A DNA stretch of 64,000 nt from Skeletonema tropicum. Lineage: Eukaryota > Bacillariophyta > Thalassiosirophyceae > Thalassiosirales > Thalassiosiraceae. Position 1 is the stretch's first letter. Each line of letters opens with the position of its first letter. Of this stretch, positions 52,891-63,200 are shown in pieces. Below the pieces are notes generated by a model. That model was not told where the DNA came from. It worked only from the letters and a program-made list of their open reading frames with translations, and did no database searches. The DNA is taken from the NCBI GenBank assembly GCA_037178625.1, contig CM074129.1, positions 2,728,001 to 2,792,000 of the forward strand. The letters run 5' to 3'. Both the position numbers and the translations under genes were made by a program.

Positions 52891-53536
52891 ATACATCATT
52901 GCTAGTGTAAGACGCTTTCACAAAAAAGTGGGTGTGAAAGTACCGCCGGTATCTTATTCTTTCTTCTGTAGTCCTGTATGTCTTTTTTATTTCGCGCTCG
53001 ATCGCTTTCCGCTTTCTCCAGTTCAAAGGTCGGCGGCCGTTGGTCCTCTGTTCCGTTTTCCTTGGCGGCACGTTTTCGCGTTCATTCCCCAGCAAATTTC
53101 AAACCGGCCAAAAAACCCGACCTGTTTCTTCCTTCACCTTTCTTGTGCAACATTCAAATAAACTGATCTCCGCCTATTATTTTGACTCGACTCATAATTT
53201 CAAACTTTCTACAGGTAGGAACAGTACAAACATGAGAAATTTCGAGCAACGGAAGCTCAGCCCATGCCGCGCGGTGCTTCACATGTTTGGGGGGGTTGCC
53301 GCTTGCCTGTTGGAGCGAGATAGACCATAAATCAAATCGACGGCGACGCCGTTGCATGAGCTTGTAAATTGGTGTTAATAGGAGTACTTCGTTGAGCAAT
53401 CATCGAAGGTGAAAGAAAGGAAGAAGGAGGACCCATTTGATTTATCCAGCAGCATCGGTTGATGTCAGATTCATAACATTTTCAGAGTCTCCGCTACCGA
53501 CGCCGCCGTCACTAAATAATACCATTGCACGCAAAC
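52891..53536. other. Gene-free stretch upstream of the cyclin gene
   Basis: About 650 bp without a recognisable gene. The nearest part must be the cyclin promoter and 5' UTR. Confidence 0.35.
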
Positions 53537-54734
53537 ATGTCCGTTGCCAACAACAATCTTCAGTCAAGAGATAACAGTTTTATGTTCAAGCCAATAAAGG
53601 TGAGTTCAATGAAGCGAGTCGGCTGAAGTCACCTATAGCGGCTTGACCCGGCCAATCATATCATGTGTTGCATTTCAACTTAAACGGCCGTTTTTCTCAT
53701 AACATATGTTCGCCTGTTCTCAATCTTAACTAATCATCAATTGATACCAAAGACATGGGAAGACAGAGATCAATGTTCCCAGCCAATAGAAGTGTCGATG
53801 AGTATTTCATCAGACCTAAGTCTCCCGTATGGAGTCAGAGTAAGTCAATCTGCATGTGATGTGGTGTTTAATCGGCATTTTTATCTCCTTCTCATGAAAA
53901 CTCCTCAACTTTTTGAACCATCAGGAGGACATCGATACAACACTCGGGATGTGCACCGAAGATCTGTTTATTGACATGTGCGAACGTCAACTAGAGTATG
54001 TCTCTCCATCAACATACTCTCCACAGGCGTCCTATATTCCGTATCGCCGTTACCTTGTCGATTGGATGAGCGACGTTGGAGAACAATTTCATCTTCACAC
54101 ATCAACTGTTCATGTTAGTATATTATTTTTAGACAAAATCTTCCGATCGAGAGATATCCCAAGAAGTCACTGGCAGCTCCTAGCGACGGCATGTCTTAGC
54201 GTTGCTGCCAAATATGAAGAGGCAGAGGAGCACTGTCCAGCCATTCCGGATCTGCTGAAGTTAACCAAGCTCAGCAATGTCGGCCACAACTCTCTTAGTT
54301 TCCGCGACGGAGAAGTTGAGGTACTGAAATACTTGAACTGGAAGCTTCGTGCTGTACCTCCCATTCATGTCGTCGGATACTTTCTCTCCAAAGGAGCGAC
54401 GTTTGAGGATGACACATGGCAAGGTCGTGCTCTTATTGATAAAATCCCCAAGTATGTGAAGAAGTATGCTGAGTTCTTCTGTAACTTGACTCTTCAAGAG
54501 TACTCATTCCAGCAGTACTTGCCAACGCACCTGGCTGCAGCCATCATTCTGGCCTCTCGTGTATCTCTTCAGATCACACCTCAGTGGAGACCAGAGTTAC
54601 GGCTTCTTACTGGGTACTCGGAAGATGAAATTAAGGGTGCTTTCAAACATGTCTGGACTTATTATGAAGAACAATTTCCTGGCCATGGAACGAGATCCAT
54701 TTCGCCAAGAAGTGTCGTTTCCAGAGCCGTATAG
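53537..54734 (+). CDS. Cyclin, three exons
   Basis: Exons 53537-53599, 53753-53839 and 53925-54734, all phase 0; introns 153 nt (GTGAGT to CCAAAG) and 85 nt (GTAAGT to ATCAG); 319 aa. The cyclin box signature is YRRYLVDWMSDVGEQFHL, then HVSILFLDKIF and LLATACLSVAAKYEEAE, followed by a C-terminal cyclin fold (YSFQQYLPTHLAAAIILASR). Cyclins activate CDKs; this one has the A/B/J-like MRxxLVDW position, with no destruction box recognised in the short N-terminus. Diatoms have expanded, lineage-specific cyclins, and this could be one of them. Closest class not decided. Confidence 0.85.
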
Positions 54735-55097
54735 TGCCTTGGTGTTACTCAGGAGGGATCTCTTGGAGTTTTATGGAATCTTCGTGAGAAAGCATTATTT
54801 TTTGGGTGTGTTCTTATACACTATCACTAAAAAAAATGTTCATGTAACTTATTAATGTCAATGCTAAAAAACTCAAAAATGTCGTTCTACAACCATCGTG
54901 CACGTTTTACTTCTCTCTAGAGAGCCTCAAGCATCGGATCAATCCACAGCACATCTTGACAAGGACTGAGCGAGAGCATCGACACGAAATAAATACCAGC
55001 AGACAGGACTACTTACTATCATAGCATAAGTAAGTTGAGAGCAAATGCAAATTATTCCTAAAGTAGCAAGCAAGTAGCAAATTATTATCTTATTATT
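54735..55097. other. Intergenic, convergent 3' ends of cyclin and Tic22-like genes
   Basis: 363 bp between two stops. Short AAGTAGCAA direct repeats near 55060-55080. Nothing else recognised. Confidence 0.4.
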
Positions 55098-56126
55098 CTA
55101 CAGCACTATGTTTCTCTCCCCAAGCCGGAAAGGTTCTTTCTCACCCTTCAAGCACTGCTTTGCCCTCTTATCACTGTCCAATGGAGCCACAAAGACAATT
55201 GACTTCAGCTCTTCATCTGTCCCATCAGGTCTTACCATCTCTGTTATTGTTGCAATGAGTTCACTAACTTTGACAACAGGCTCAGCATTTTTATCACCGC
55301 TCTTTTGCTCACGTTTCCAATCAGTAACCAGTTGTTCTTTCTGAAAGTATAGTGGTTCCTGACCTCCAACGGAGAAGTCTTCCACATAAAATAGTGGCAC
55401 TTTCCCCTCAGGCAAATCATCGCTTCCATCAATTTGCAAAGCATCCTCAATATCAGATTCCGACGGAGCAAGTCGGAAGTATGCACCAGCCAGCTTTCCC
55501 TTGGAGCAAAGCGAGACAGCAAGATCCAAGGGAACTGACGTGATGCGTGCGTTTTTCCAAGGATTTATTCCAATCTCTGCCTCATCTTCTTTTGTCACAA
55601 CGCCCTTCTTCTGCTTAATCTCTTTCTTTATTTCCTTGATTGCTTGATCTGAAGATGAGATGGCAACATCCAAAATACGCTTAGCTTCCGTATACGAGAG
55701 GAAAAAGTACGATGTCAATTTGGCATCTTCTCCAACTACGAAATATGGTACTCCACGTTCATCCACAATAGCAAATGTTGGTATTGATTTTAGAAGAGAC
55801 GCGAGCTTTCCAGTTGATACTACTCCTGACTTGTTGCTTTTTTTGTTGATCTCTTCGGCTAGCGCAGGGGAAGAGGATGAAGCGGCGATGACAGCCGCAG
55901 CGGCATTTATCAAAATTTTACGGCGGCTTTTATCATCAGAGTCGTAGATTTCTTCTGTAACAATATGTTGTACTCCGTAGTCATGATCACTACTTTTCTG
56001 CATCGATAGCCCTCTCGCCATCAAGCCACGTGGACGTGGTGCTGTTGGAATAGAAAATGCATTTGCACCAAGATGCAAAGAGGAGAGGATGAGAGCTGCG
56101 GTGAAGATAAATACTGAAAGCATCAT
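55098..56126 (-). CDS. Tic22-like plastid protein
   Basis: 342 aa. N-terminal signal peptide (MMLSVFIFTAALILSSLHL) with NAF|SIP, a diatom plastid-import motif, then a transit peptide and a second hydrophobic stretch after RRK (AAAAVIAASSSSPALAEE) that looks like a second sorting signal. The rest follows Tic22: LKSIPTFAIVDERGVPYFV, SYFFLSYTEAKRILDVA, then GKVPLFYVEDF and LYFQKEQLVTDW. Tic22 proteins act as chaperones in inter-envelope or, in cyanobacteria, periplasmic/lumen transport. The extra signal suggests delivery beyond the stroma. Starts with two consecutive ATG codons. Confidence 0.75.
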   Translation of the reverse strand: MMLSVFIFTAALILSSLHLGANAFSIPTAPRPRGLMARGLSMQKSSDHDYGVQHIVTEEIYDSDDKSRRKILINAAAAVIAASSSSPALAEEINKKSNKSGVVSTGKLASLLKSIPTFAIVDERGVPYFVVGEDAKLTSYFFLSYTEAKRILDVAISSSDQAIKEIKKEIKQKKGVVTKEDEAEIGINPWKNARITSVPLDLAVSLCSKGKLAGAYFRLAPSESDIEDALQIDGSDDLPEGKVPLFYVEDFSVGGQEPLYFQKEQLVTDWKREQKSGDKNAEPVVKVSELIATITEMVRPDGTDEELKSIVFVAPLDSDKRAKQCLKGEKEPFRLGERNIVL

Positions 56127-56717
56127 CAGTCTTGACTTCGTCTTCTGCCAATAATCGTCGATGATAACTGGCCTCGCGTAGTGGGGCCTTTTCCTTTGCC
56201 TTCGGCTGGGTGTTTAGTGTTTACGACGTATATGATGACTGAGATCGATGATGAATAATGAAAAAAATAAAATGAGGTTGGAAGTTGAGAGTTGAGACTG
56301 TACAATCACATGTCACATTGCCCTGTTCGTGTCACACGAACGAACATGAGTGAAACTTGTTGCCCAGTGTCCGGTTTCGCGAGAAAGCGGGTTGTCGTTG
56401 GCGGCGTGAAACACAGGGGCGCGAGAAAGCGGGATATTGGCCGCGCGCCCGCCTAAAAGTTGCGCCAGGTCGCGGCCGGACAGGACTGGCTTCCCCACCA
56501 CGGCCCGACCAGCCTTACATTTTGGATATTTTAGCGATGTTGGCGATAGCATTTTTTCCATCAAGCCAAGGTATCTCTCTAGCTAACAACCATGACGAGT
56601 CTCTCTTCCACCTGCCTTACATGATGAATATCTCCAATTAAAATGCAACTAATTCAACAATCTACCATCTCATAGTCACAATTACATTTATACATATACT
56701 AAGCCTGCCAATTGGCA
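56127..56717. other. Intergenic with GC-rich repeated motif
   Basis: 591 bp between two minus-strand genes; promoter of the Tic22-like gene. The motif CGCGAGAAAGCGGG occurs twice (about 56386 and 56420), and a GC-rich patch up to about 56520 stands out from its AT-rich surroundings. The motif resembles the terminal repeat of the 12.6-kb MITE (GCGCGGGAAAGCGGG), so this may be a relic of a related element. Confidence 0.45.
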
Positions 56718-58181
56718 TCAACCATCAACATTCATATCCTCACCACTGTTGGTATCGGTGGTAACCACTTCGTGGCACTCATATTGATGGATACGCCATG
56801 CCATAGCAAGCCGCATTTTCCCACAACCAGGATGATTGCAAATTTTGATCATAGTATCATTTTCTGTCACTTTTATGGCTGCATCATCATCGCTGCCGTC
56901 ACTGTTAACTACCGCAACATCATCCGCAACAACTTCATCCGTGAGTACTAGTTCTTGGTGGAGAGCCTCTTCGTCATTGATGCTAGTCGCCAAAGGACCA
57001 AGCACGACATTACTATCAACCAATGCGACATCAGTAACCTCTTCGCAGCGCCGAGAATTCTGGACTCCACTGTTCGTTTTCTTCTTCCGTTTTGACTTGG
57101 TCTCCTTCTTCACATGATCTTTTGCACAATGTAAAAATGGTGAAGTTTGAAATAGATACTCACTCAACACTTTCTTCTGGAGTTCATTGCCACGGGTAGC
57201 TCCAAACTGGCGCAATAACTTATTCCAGATCGCATGACAGGTCTCTATGTTTTGTTCATCTATACCACCAAGAGTGCCCCACATTTGCAGCTGCTTCAAA
57301 AGATGGAGACCAAACAGAAGATGCGCCTTCATCGATCTTGTCAACTTCCTTTTCCACCCAGAAATCGGAACATCAGTTACGACAAGTTTATATATCAGAT
57401 CTCGCAATGTCACAGTATCCTGTTGAAAGTGACTAATTGCCTCGTCCGATTGAATCTCGACTGACTTCATCACTCTCATGATTTTGAACCACACTTCCGA
57501 GATGGATTTCAGTCTATCCGTAAATGCATGTAATTCGCGCTTCAATTCATCGTCTACACCAATGATGGGCTCCAATTCTTTGGCCGCTTTACCGTAGATG
57601 TCCTTAGACTTTTCTCCAAAGGTCATGCAATGATTTCCGACGATCGAACCCTGAAAGTAAGTAGTTTGATCCACACCATACTGTTTCATCACTGCAGTGA
57701 AAACTCTGTATGCATTGCTGCTGTGATCTTTCAAATATTCTTCACACTCTTTGATTGTCTCGTTCGTAATACATTGCTGCTCAAGCACCATTTGCAAGTA
57801 CTTCACGCAATAAGAATCTTCACCACTGCCTTCATCATTGTCACTATTGTTGTCAATAATTTGAAGACGCAGTGACTCCAGCAGTGCCCTGATTTCTTCC
57901 TCTCTTGTATTTGTGACTACCATCGGTTCAGCAGCTGAGTTAATAGCCTCTTTTCCTTCCAATATTGCACCCAGTTCTTCCGATAGTGTAGTGATCCTCT
58001 CTAATATTGCGTTGTGGCTTATGACTGCAGACTTAGCATCCTTCGCCTGATCGTCAAGAAATTCAACATATCTTTGTAGTTTCTTCAAGGTCGATTCAAT
58101 TTCTTCTCTAAACACTGCTCCGTCATTACTTGCATCTCCTTCACTTTGCTTTGCTGCCGCTTTCGCCTCAATGTGCTCGTA
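56718..58181 (-). CDS. Coiled-coil protein with C-terminal Cys/His motif, probable 3' part of the gene starting at 58992
   Basis: The frame is open from 58181 and has no ATG before its coiled-coil N-terminus; the first methionine is some 85 codons in. Content: helical region (EEIESTLKKLQRYVEFLDDQ), an acidic stretch, a long helical middle part of unknown family, a Lys-rich NLS-like patch (KKETKSKRKKKTNS), an acidic region, and a C-terminal zinc-finger-like motif CNHPGCGKMRLAMAWRIHQYEC. It overlaps the upstream frame by 14 nt, which makes a single gene with a +1 break or a missed intron more likely than two genes. Not recognised as a known family. Confidence 0.5.
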   Translation of the reverse strand, partial: YEHIEAKAAAKQSEGDASNDGAVFREEIESTLKKLQRYVEFLDDQAKDAKSAVISHNAILERITTLSEELGAILEGKEAINSAAEPMVVTNTREEEIRALLESLRLQIIDNNSDNDEGSGEDSYCVKYLQMVLEQQCITNETIKECEEYLKDHSSNAYRVFTAVMKQYGVDQTTYFQGSIVGNHCMTFGEKSKDIYGKAAKELEPIIGVDDELKRELHAFTDRLKSISEVWFKIMRVMKSVEIQSDEAISHFQQDTVTLRDLIYKLVVTDVPISGWKRKLTRSMKAHLLFGLHLLKQLQMWGTLGGIDEQNIETCHAIWNKLLRQFGATRGNELQKKVLSEYLFQTSPFLHCAKDHVKKETKSKRKKKTNSGVQNSRRCEEVTDVALVDSNVVLGPLATSINDEEALHQELVLTDEVVADDVAVVNSDGSDDDAAIKVTENDTMIKICNHPGCGKMRLAMAWRIHQYECHEVVTTDTNSGEDMNVDG

Positions 58182-58992
58182 TCACTTTACTGTCGTTGTT
58201 GCTGTATTTAAATATCCAAAGCATCAGCATTCCGGCAACTCTCATGTCATCCTCATTAGGCGGATTATCATTGCTTTTGTAGGATGATGATAATTGTGTT
58301 CTTATCACTTCCATTGCGTCTTTTGTGAAATGACCTCCCTCGTCAAATATTATTGGAGGCGGCGGAGGTAGTTGCCAAGAATCTTCCATCACTGCATCGT
58401 TTTGTTTTGTTTGTACTCGTCTGCGTTTTGATGGTGGTTGAGTCGAATTATTTTTGTTGTTGATGTCTGCATCAGCACACACTTCGGGCTCGTCTACGTC
58501 GAATAATGCAAGGAAATCTCGACGAACAATTTCTTTCCGTTCCTCTCTATGATCTTCATTGCCAATATGCCAAGGCTGTTCACACTTTCGGTTGCCATTA
58601 CGCTCATGATTTGTTTTGTTTCTTACTACATCCGGCACCACAATAGCGTTGCCAACACATCTCATGCATCCAACACAAATCACTCTCTTATGAGCCTCAT
58701 TGCTGGGATCGAGACCAAACATCAAACATGTGACTTTGCCTTGGCGGTCAGTAAAATATGACTTAGGAGGTGTCAGTCGTTCAGATGACTGGCAACCCCT
58801 CTTCGACCTGCGTCGATGTGCACCTGTGCCTTTCGTTGAGGACGTCGTTTGCTCATTTGTGGTAGTTGCCGGGGTTACAATTTGCGTCCTAGACCGAAGC
58901 TTAGGTGTTGATGAAACGTTCCCTGAGTCTCGTATGCTTTCGCCGCCGTTGTTGCGGCTAGGCGAAGGGCCGGTAGTGCGGCATGACGACAT
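58168..58992 (-). CDS. Cys-rich, basic nuclear-type protein, probable 5' part of a gene continuing to 56718
   Basis: 274 aa from the ATG at 58992. Ser/Thr-rich basic N-terminus (RRRSKRGCQSSERLTPPK), then CVGCMRCVGNAIVVP followed by H and C residues (KTNHERNGNRKCEQPWHI), a possible zinc-binding module, then PPSKRRRVQ, a likely nuclear localisation signal. The frame ends IRAH-TGA at 58168, inside the open frame of the following part. Skipping one base in the 14-nt overlap would fuse the two; a 133-nt GTGATAAG...ATACGAG intron of correct phase is also possible but weak. Function unknown. Confidence 0.5.
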   Translation of the reverse strand: MSSCRTTGPSPSRNNGGESIRDSGNVSSTPKLRSRTQIVTPATTTNEQTTSSTKGTGAHRRRSKRGCQSSERLTPPKSYFTDRQGKVTCLMFGLDPSNEAHKRVICVGCMRCVGNAIVVPDVVRNKTNHERNGNRKCEQPWHIGNEDHREERKEIVRRDFLALFDVDEPEVCADADINNKNNSTQPPSKRRRVQTKQNDAVMEDSWQLPPPPPIIFDEGGHFTKDAMEVIRTQLSSSYKSNDNPPNEDDMRVAGMLMLWIFKYSNNDSKVIRAH

Positions 58993-59559
58993 GGTTACTA
59001 TGTGCAATGACAGATAAATGCTGAAGGAAAATGAAATTAGAAATGGCGGGAACAAAAAAAAACCTTTTTTGCCACAAAGCAGACCTGATTCCACACACAA
59101 AGACCTTAAAGTTGTGAATCTATACAAATCTATAGTCCATTTAACTACATTAATTATTCGTCACACAAAGTCCTGAGAGGAAAACCCCCAGCATATTCTA
59201 ACTCGCAAAAGCATGGGGATCACGAAAATGTTCGGGGTTTTCCTCTCAGGGGTGTATTTTGAAAAATATACGCAATGTATTTCTACGGATTCCTACGTGG
59301 ACAGTTTGAGTACCGAAAATGTCATCCACACGTGAGTTGGCCGGGCCGTGCCACAAGAGCCACAGAGAAACGAAGAAATAATGTGTAGCCCAAGAAAGCA
59401 AGGACAGGTAGCCTTGCTACGCAGGAGGCTCGAGGCTCCAAGCTGTTGAGTCGTGCTTAACAATGATAAATAATAGAGTAGAAGTGTTTGATATCTAGTA
59501 AAATTTCCGCCCTCCTTAGCTGAACGGACACCCTATATCACTATACAGCTGCGATCTCT
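58993..59559. repeat. Intergenic with a perfect 17-bp inverted repeat
   Basis: CCTGAGAGGAAAACCCC at 59172-59188 and its exact complement at 59234-59250 enclose 45 bp; the pair would form a strong hairpin. AATGGCGGGAAC (about 59041), an E2F-like site, lies just upstream of the 58992 gene. Otherwise empty. The hairpin could be a tiny MITE or a structured non-coding RNA element. Confidence 0.6.
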
Positions 59560-60069
59560 TTACATGATACTGGAGATCTGTTCCGATGCATCTGCGAAAA
59601 GGTCAGCAAAGTGCTTGCACAAATCTTCAATCTCTTGCCGACAAACGGCTGCGTCTTCATCATTTTGTTGAATGATTCTATCCTTCGCTGCAAGCTGTTC
59701 TGTCGCTACCTTTTGAGCTTCAATAAGTTCGTCTTCCTTCGATGCTATGATGCGCTCTCTCTGTGAAATTTTCTCAAGCAATTCATGCTGCATCCCCTTG
59801 AACTGACGAGTCATCGTAGCACTGATATCCGCAGTCATTTGTTTCTCTTCCTGGTGCTTTTTGTTTGCTTCTGCGAGTGCAGAGCGGAGCTCCACACATT
59901 CAGCAATGACATCGGTGGTTTCTTCTGATTTACACGCTAATTGAAATTCAAGTGATTTCGTTTGACTTTGGAGGAGACGAATTTGATCTTCGGGCGAAAC
60001 AATCTCTCCGGCATCCTTGGGGGCAGCTTTCTTCTTTTTGCCCTTGCCTCCCTTTTTCTTTGGTGGCAT
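59560..60069 (-). CDS. Flagellar coiled-coil protein, DRC12/CCDC153-like
   Basis: 169 aa from the ATG at 60069. Starts MPPKKKGGKGKKKK, then a continuous coiled coil with TADISATMTRQFKGMQHELL and ASKEDELIEAQKV. The MTRQFKxMQ core and the lysine-rich start match dynein regulatory complex subunit 12 (CCDC153) in my memory; these proteins stabilise motile axonemes. That would fit a diatom with flagellated gametes. A generic coiled-coil protein is the alternative. Confidence 0.5.
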   Translation of the reverse strand: MPPKKKGGKGKKKKAAPKDAGEIVSPEDQIRLLQSQTKSLEFQLACKSEETTDVIAECVELRSALAEANKKHQEEKQMTADISATMTRQFKGMQHELLEKISQRERIIASKEDELIEAQKVATEQLAAKDRIIQQNDEDAAVCRQEIEDLCKHFADLFADASEQISSIM

Positions 60070-60215
60070 CGTGTGAAGCGTCCAATCAAACAAACAACCG
60101 TGGAACTAAATATGAATATGAGACGAGGAGGTTTTTAAATTTTATAGCATAATCCAACCACATCAATAAATTTACTTTTAGGAAAATGCGATGCATTTGT
60201 GTAGATTAGGATAAT

Positions 60216-63200
60216 TTATTTTCCATTACGTTGATTCTTCAACGTACTCATCAGCTGCGCTCGGAGATTATTCAGATTAGCGCGGCCCTGAGGTTGTTGC
60301 TGACGAGCTTGTTGCTGCGGCTGTCGCTGAGGAGGTGGAGGATGTTGGTATTGCTGTTGCTGTTGCCTCCCTTGACCATTGAAGGAATAGCCTGACTGAC
60401 TCTGACTCTGCTGAGCGAATCTCGTGTGCTGGCCCTGCACTTGACTTTGCTGATAAACTCCTCTCCCTTGTTGTTGTTGCTGATTTCGATTATGATGCTG
60501 GAATGAATACTGCTGCTGTTGTGGTGGCCGACTCTGCTGTTGGTACGAATACGGTTGCTGTTGAGGGCGACCTTGCTGTTGTTGTTGGTATGCATATTGC
60601 TGCTGAGGCCTACCATGTTGTTGTTGGTATGAATATTGTTGCTGTTGCTGCGCCGGATTGTTGCGGTTAGCACCAAATGATGACAAAGTTTGCTGGTTTT
60701 GTGCACCCGGCCATTGCTGAGCAGGAGGAGGAGGTGGGGGTGGTGGCATTGATGGGGGTGGTTGCCATCGATTCATGGTTGGCATATGGCGTTTGGGTGT
60801 TGGCTCCATCGTACCCCACGCTCTTGTTCCAGCCTGATACATCTGCTTTCCACGCCCAGTTTTCATTGCCAAGTCCCTCTCGTAAGAACTAATATTCATG
60901 CTACCATATCCAGACTGATGACTCTTGTTATGTCCGCCCATATTGGCAATAGTGTCACCACCCCTATTCAGTCTCGGCCTACGAATGCGCCTGTCTTCAT
61001 CAGTCAATATCGACGGAGGAAAGACAACACCACTTAATATTTCACTCCTGTGGCTCTTCATTGTCGGCTCTGTAAACGCAAAGCAAACTGCTTCGTTTGG
61101 TTCAACAGCGCTGGAGAATAGGTCTGATGAGCGCGAAATCTTACTTGCCGATGCTGGCAGCGGAACCATACTATTCTCGTCAAACTCAAGCAGCTCATGA
61201 CTTAATGGTTTGCGAACGAGTCCAAAGAAGCATGAAATTTTTGAGACATCCTTGTCCGAGAGAGAGAACTTATCCTTCACATAATCATCCTTTGACGTGA
61301 CGACAAAAGAAATTTCTTTAGTCAATGGATGATCCTTGTGAAGAAACACGTATCCGTCATCAAGGCCGCGACTGTTGCACAAGAGCTCCTTGGTTGTCCA
61401 CTTTTTCATAGTAGGGTGCAATGCAGCGAGCAAGCGCTCCTCGTCAATGAAGGGTAAGAGAACAACCCATAACCATGGCATCGCTTTGCCATTTGGATCG
61501 CACGGGACATCCTTGGGATAGAAATCAATGATGGGGCTCTCATCATCTGCCATAAGCCAGCGAGCTTCTTTTGGAACAGCATGGGACGAATCTTCTGGCA
61601 GCACAGAAAGGAGTTGCTCAATCGGCTTGAAGGGTTCACTGCTATCAAATGTTTCACAGTCTTTTTGGAAACGCTCAATGTTGCGCAAATCACTAGCGAA
61701 AGGAGCGTAATGAAAAGGAAAATACCACTTCCAACTTGGACATCCTTCGTAATAGTACTTCATCACCCAGCATAAACCTTTCACATATGAGCGAAATAGA
61801 TGCTCCCGACCACCGTGATTTTGGACATCATCAGCTTTACATTTGTCAGTGTAGTAACGATCTTTCCACCCAGCTTCATGTAGCCTAACATTATCTTTCA
61901 CATTTTTGGCATAATCATCCAACTTCGCCTGCTCAACTGCTTTGATTTTGTCCTTCAACCTCTTTGCCGCAGCCTTTTTTTCATCATCAGTTTGTTCACT
62001 CTCACTTGCTTTGCTAGATTCAATTTCATCAACGTTCATATCTTCAGTGGAAGTACCTTCAGAAGCAATTTCGGAAGCCTTTCGCTTTGTCCCTGCACCA
62101 AGCAACTCTCTTTTCAACGCCTCAGCTGCGTTTGTATTATTCAAGGCTAGTTTCGTCTTTTTCTTTAGCTTTTGACGCAATTCTTCCTTCGCAGCATGTC
62201 CTCTCTGGAGTTTGGTATCTTTATTATCAGCAGCTAACATCCGCCCCGCTCGCCCCAACTTTTGGAACTCTTGTTGTGGGGCGTTTACAATACCTCCTGC
62301 GGGCATCTTGTTCCCAGTCGTCCTATTCTGTTTTTGCATTTCCTTTCTTTTTTTCTCATTCTCTTCGTTTTTGTGTTTCATTTCAAAGACGTAATCTTCA
62401 ATAGCTCCTACCTCAGCAAGAATAACATCGACACGCTCCAGATTGACCTTCCCACCATGATCAGTCAAATACCCCCCCAAGCCCGGGAGTAATCTTTTGT
62501 ATACATTGAATAAATAGTCTAATGCTCCATCACGAATATCCAAACTGGGCAAATGAGGCAAGAAGTCATTACCAACGAAGAAACACATGAAAACAACATC
62601 ATCCACTAATCTTTCAAATGATACTTCGCCACGGAAAGGAGGGTTCATAACAGAAGAAAATTCGTTTGCCAAATATTCTCTTAGTATTGGAACACTCAAC
62701 CTTTGTAACGGTTTGTTAGCATTCTCAGGAAGTTCCATCGCCGTACTCCCAGCTGCCTCATCCATCAGCTTTTGCTTGAATGCAAATCCAGATTCTTCTC
62801 TTCGCTGCTCGGTTGCTTCGACTGATCTTCGCCCGAACAGTACCTCCTCACGTAAAATGTAAAAGTGAGCCTCATGCGTGGCCAGTGCCAACATGATAAG
62901 ATCCGCATCCAATCCATGAAGTACGTGAACGAGGTTGGGATTGTACCCCGGCTGTGCCCTTTGCTGTCGAACATGTGACATGATTTTATGCTCTCCCTCC
63001 CCGGGAACGGAAGCATCACTAAAGATCACCTTGATATTCTTCCAAGCCTTGTCCGTGGCAATACGTTTCCGAACATAAAATCGAATATATTCCGACAGAT
63101 CAATCATAAATTTTGTCCCCGGTGTAATCACATTGGAATCCCACGGTTCCTCCGACGGAGGGGGGACTTTCACCCCCTGCTCCTCCAGCGAATCCCTCAC

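Noticed and set aside
52868..53399. Frames of 75-96 codons upstream of the cyclin gene
   Set aside because: Overlapping in several frames, no domain, and no plausible splice link to the cyclin exons.
53753..53839. Alternative reading of cyclin exon 2 starting at ATG 53755
   Set aside because: It would not be in phase with exon 3; the three-exon model is phase 0 throughout with good splice sites.
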